Shown: in pieces, positions 7,017 through 7,801 of the stretch
How the letters are laid out: every line of letters begins with the position of its first letter
Numbering within the stretch: position 1 is the first letter of the stretch
DNA from: J088 sp003695505 [NCBI: Candidatus Dadabacteria bacterium]
GTDB lineage: Bacteria; J088
NCBI GenBank assembly: GCA_003695505.1
Contig: RFIY01000363.1
Span: forward strand, 1-7,801
Direction: 5' to 3'
DNA length: 7,801 nucleotides
Notes under the pieces: generated by a model
Seen by the model: only the letters and a program-made list of their open reading frames with translations
Databases searched by the model: none
What the model was told of the DNA's origin: nothing
Position numbers and translations under genes: made by a program

Positions 7017-7025
7017 TGTCATAAT
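7017..7025 (+). promoter_or_regulatory. Candidate extended -10 promoter upstream of the receiver gene
   Basis: TGTCATAAT gives TGn plus CATAAT, five of six consensus -10 positions. No good -35 is present at 16-18 nt. A start near 7032 would give a leader of about 111 nt containing the hairpin at 7040-7059 and the whole nested inverted repeat. Confidence 0.35.
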
Positions 7026-7039
7026 CATCTGTGAACGTT

Positions 7040-7059
7040 GGGGAAATTTCCATTTCCTC
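7040..7059 (+). other. Hairpin with UUCC loop in the receiver gene leader
   Basis: GGGGAAAT (7040-7047) pairs with ATTTCCTC (7052-7059) with one G-U pair and a 4-nt TTCC loop. The overlapping palindrome GGAAATTTCC (7042-7051) offers an alternative reading as a DNA-binding site. It lies between the extended -10-like sequence and the sigma-54 promoter. Confidence 0.4.
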
Positions 7060-7073
7060 CGCCGCTGGCCCAT

Positions 7074-7090
7074 TTGGCACGGAACTGGCA
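7074..7090 (+). promoter_or_regulatory. Sigma-54 (-24/-12) promoter for the receiver gene
   Basis: TTGGCACGGAACTGGCA matches the RpoN consensus YTGGCACGRNNNTTGCW at all defined positions but one (G for T at 7087). The invariant GG (7076-7077) and GC (7088-7089) have the required 10-nt spacing. Transcription should start near 7101, leaving a 42-nt leader that keeps the inner hairpin (7104-7123) but lacks the left outer and middle arms of the nested repeat. Sigma-54 promoters need an ATP-driven enhancer-binding protein; its gene is not in the window. Confidence 0.68.
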
Positions 7091-7130
7091 ACACCCGGGT
7101 AACGGCGCGAAACGAATCGCGCCAGCACTC

Positions 7131-7137
7131 GGGAGGT
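7131..7137 (+). promoter_or_regulatory. Strong ribosome binding site of the receiver gene
   Basis: GGGAGGT lies 5 nt before ATG 7143 and fixes that start over an in-frame ATG at 7038, which has no comparable site. It is split between the middle stem, the AG bulge and the outer stem of the nested inverted repeat. Confidence 0.75.
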
Positions 7138-7142
7138 GCCAA

Positions 7143-7559
7143 ATGGGTCGTCCATGTCTCGAAAATACAACCAACACAAAACCACCAAGGGTATTGCTCG
7201 TCGATCCGTTGCCGGATTGCCTCGGCATCCTGAGGACGCAATGCAGGGGGTTCGATGGCTCACGCCTGGACCTTGTGCGGGACCCGGTCGAGGCGCTCGG
7301 AAAAACAACGCGCAGTGAGTATGACTGGATCATTCTCGATGTCGCCGATCTCGGCGAGGCGGCAGCGGCACTGATTGTCGTCCTGCGCGAGTTCGATGCA
7401 GGCGTCCGCATTCTGGCGCTGAACAACAGAATGACAGGCAAGGCGTGGGCACATCCCGGTGTTGTCGTCGCGGACAAGCGCAATGTGGCTCCGGTCTGTG
7501 ATCGGTTGTTGCGCTGCGATGCGCGTCGGCCGGGACGCACCGGATCCCGCCCGGAGTGA
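7143..7559 (+). CDS. Stand-alone receiver (CheY-like) domain protein
   Basis: A 138-residue protein made of a single receiver domain with no output domain. Strand 1 is RVLLVDPLPD with D21 in the acidic pocket; D66 in DWIILDVADL is the likely phospho-acceptor; strand 4 is RILALNN with Asn94 or Asn95 where Thr/Ser is usual; K112 in VVVADKRNV fits the conserved lysine. The key Asp and Lys are therefore kept, although the acidic pocket is reduced and the segment between strands 4 and 5 is short. The basic tail DARRPGRTGSRPE is probably disordered. Such proteins act by phosphorylation-dependent binding to a partner. The start at 7143 is fixed by a strong ribosome binding site; a longer open frame back to 7038 would run through the sigma-54 promoter and is rejected. 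Control by sigma-54 and by leader folding is inferred from the upstream sequence. Confidence 0.83.
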   Translation: MGRPCLENTTNTKPPRVLLVDPLPDCLGILRTQCRGFDGSRLDLVRDPVEALGKTTRSEYDWIILDVADLGEAAAALIVVLREFDAGVRILALNNRMTGKAWAHPGVVVADKRNVAPVCDRLLRCDARRPGRTGSRPE

Positions 7560-7578
7560 GATGCGCTGTCCCGGGCGG
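7547..7578 (+). other. GC-rich hairpin over the receiver stop codon
   Basis: CCGCCCGG (7547-7554) and CCGGGCGG (7571-7578) form a perfect 8-bp stem with a 16-nt loop that contains the stop codon at 7557-7559. No T tract follows, so it is not a classic intrinsic terminator; it may stabilise the 3' end of the message or slow polymerase. Confidence 0.45.
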
Positions 7579-7682
7579 CGATTCGAGCTACGAGCGTTGA
7601 AAACCCCAACAGTGCATGGGCAGAAGTTGTGAAGTCGAAACGACATACGAATCCTGGGTATCAAGACGTTCGCTATCTTCCG

Positions 7683-7689
7683 AGGAGGG
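7683..7689 (+). promoter_or_regulatory. Ribosome binding site of the gene at the right edge
   Basis: AGGAGGG, close to a perfect Shine-Dalgarno sequence, lies 5 nt before ATG 7695 and is the main support for a gene starting there. The 135 nt between the receiver stop and this gene contain no clear promoter; TTGAAA at 7597-7602 resembles a -35 but has no matching -10. Confidence 0.65.
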
Positions 7690-7694
7690 AACCG

Positions 7695-7801
7695 ATGAAC
7701 CACCGGCGACTCAAGAGCGTTGTTCGCGCACATATGCTGCTCCCCGGACGGCGAGCGCTCCACGAAATTTCTACGGACTGCAGCCTGCAACATGCGTTGG
7801 A
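7695..7801 (+). CDS. Start of an unrecognised protein (partial, runs off the right edge)
   Basis: The frame is open from ATG 7695 to the window end (35 codons and 2 nt). The N-terminus begins MNHRRLKSVVRAHMLLPG and is basic, with no signal peptide or known motif visible. The near-perfect Shine-Dalgarno at 7683-7689 makes a real start likely. It could belong with the receiver gene upstream, since both point the same way and are 135 nt apart, but the function cannot be told from this fragment. Confidence 0.6.
   Translation, partial: MNHRRLKSVVRAHMLLPGRRALHEISTDCSLQHAL

Larger units (their letters stand above)
7069..7147 (+). repeat. Nested inverted repeat covering the RBS and start codon of the receiver gene
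   Basis: Three nested stems share one axis. The outer is a perfect 12-bp repeat, CCCATTTGGCAC (7069-7080) with GTGCCAAATGGG (7136-7147). The middle is CCCGGGT (7094-7100) with ACTCGGG (7127-7133), with one G-U pair. The inner is GGCGCGA (7104-7110) with TCGCGCC (7117-7123), closing a 6-nt AACGAA loop. As RNA this would be a long hairpin that buries most of the Shine-Dalgarno (7131-7137) and the ATG (7143-7145). The left outer arm overlaps the sigma-54 -24 element. No energy calculation was possible here. Confidence 0.75.

Noticed and set aside
7038-7142. N-terminal extension of the receiver protein from ATG 7038
   Set aside because: It would run through the sigma-54 promoter and inverted repeat, has no good ribosome binding site, and adds no receiver sequence.
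7069-7147. Nested inverted repeat as the ends of a small mobile element
   Set aside because: The repeat ends fall inside a promoter and a start codon, no target-site duplication is visible, and the interior is only 55 nt, so a regulatory structure is more likely.

Overview
The window is GC-rich and every gene lies on the + strand in a compact layout. A MiaB-type TRAM tail, an NlpD-type LysM+M23 lipoprotein and a well-formed sigma-54 promoter suggest a diderm proteobacterium, most likely a gammaproteobacterium. I cannot name the genus.

Left part (1-4121): the C-terminal end of a tRNA methylthiotransferase (MiaB-like) is followed after 4 nt by a 588-residue multidomain protein (receiver-like region, GAF-like region, degenerate GGDEF domain, uncharacterised tail). 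This overlaps by 1 nt (TAATG) a 475-residue protein with a degenerate receiver, a PATAN/DUF4388 domain and what looks like a dead small-GTPase fold. That gene overlaps by 7 nt an NlpD-like lipoprotein with a full set of M23 metal ligands. I see no terminator between these genes, so they probably form one transcript. The two signalling proteins have lost the usual catalytic residues and look like scaffold or sensing proteins.

Middle part (4123-6913): threonine synthase starts 1 nt after the lipoprotein stop and may belong to the same transcript. A 148-nt gap with a candidate extended -10 promoter then leads to a divergent, 433-residue class II aldolase of the fructose-bisphosphate aldolase superfamily. 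A hairpin after its stop may be a terminator.

Right part (6914-7801): a 229-nt intergenic region is unusually dense in signals. It holds repeated GCGAC motifs in two inverted pairs, an extended -10-like sequence, a short hairpin, a near-consensus sigma-54 promoter, and a nested inverted repeat whose right arm contains the Shine-Dalgarno sequence and start codon of a small stand-alone receiver gene (7143-7559). The sigma-54 start site would fall inside the repeat, so only transcripts begun upstream would carry the arm that masks the start codon. This possible promoter-dependent translation switch is the most interesting feature here. A GC-rich hairpin covers the receiver stop codon, and a new gene with a strong ribosome binding site starts at 7695 and runs off the end.
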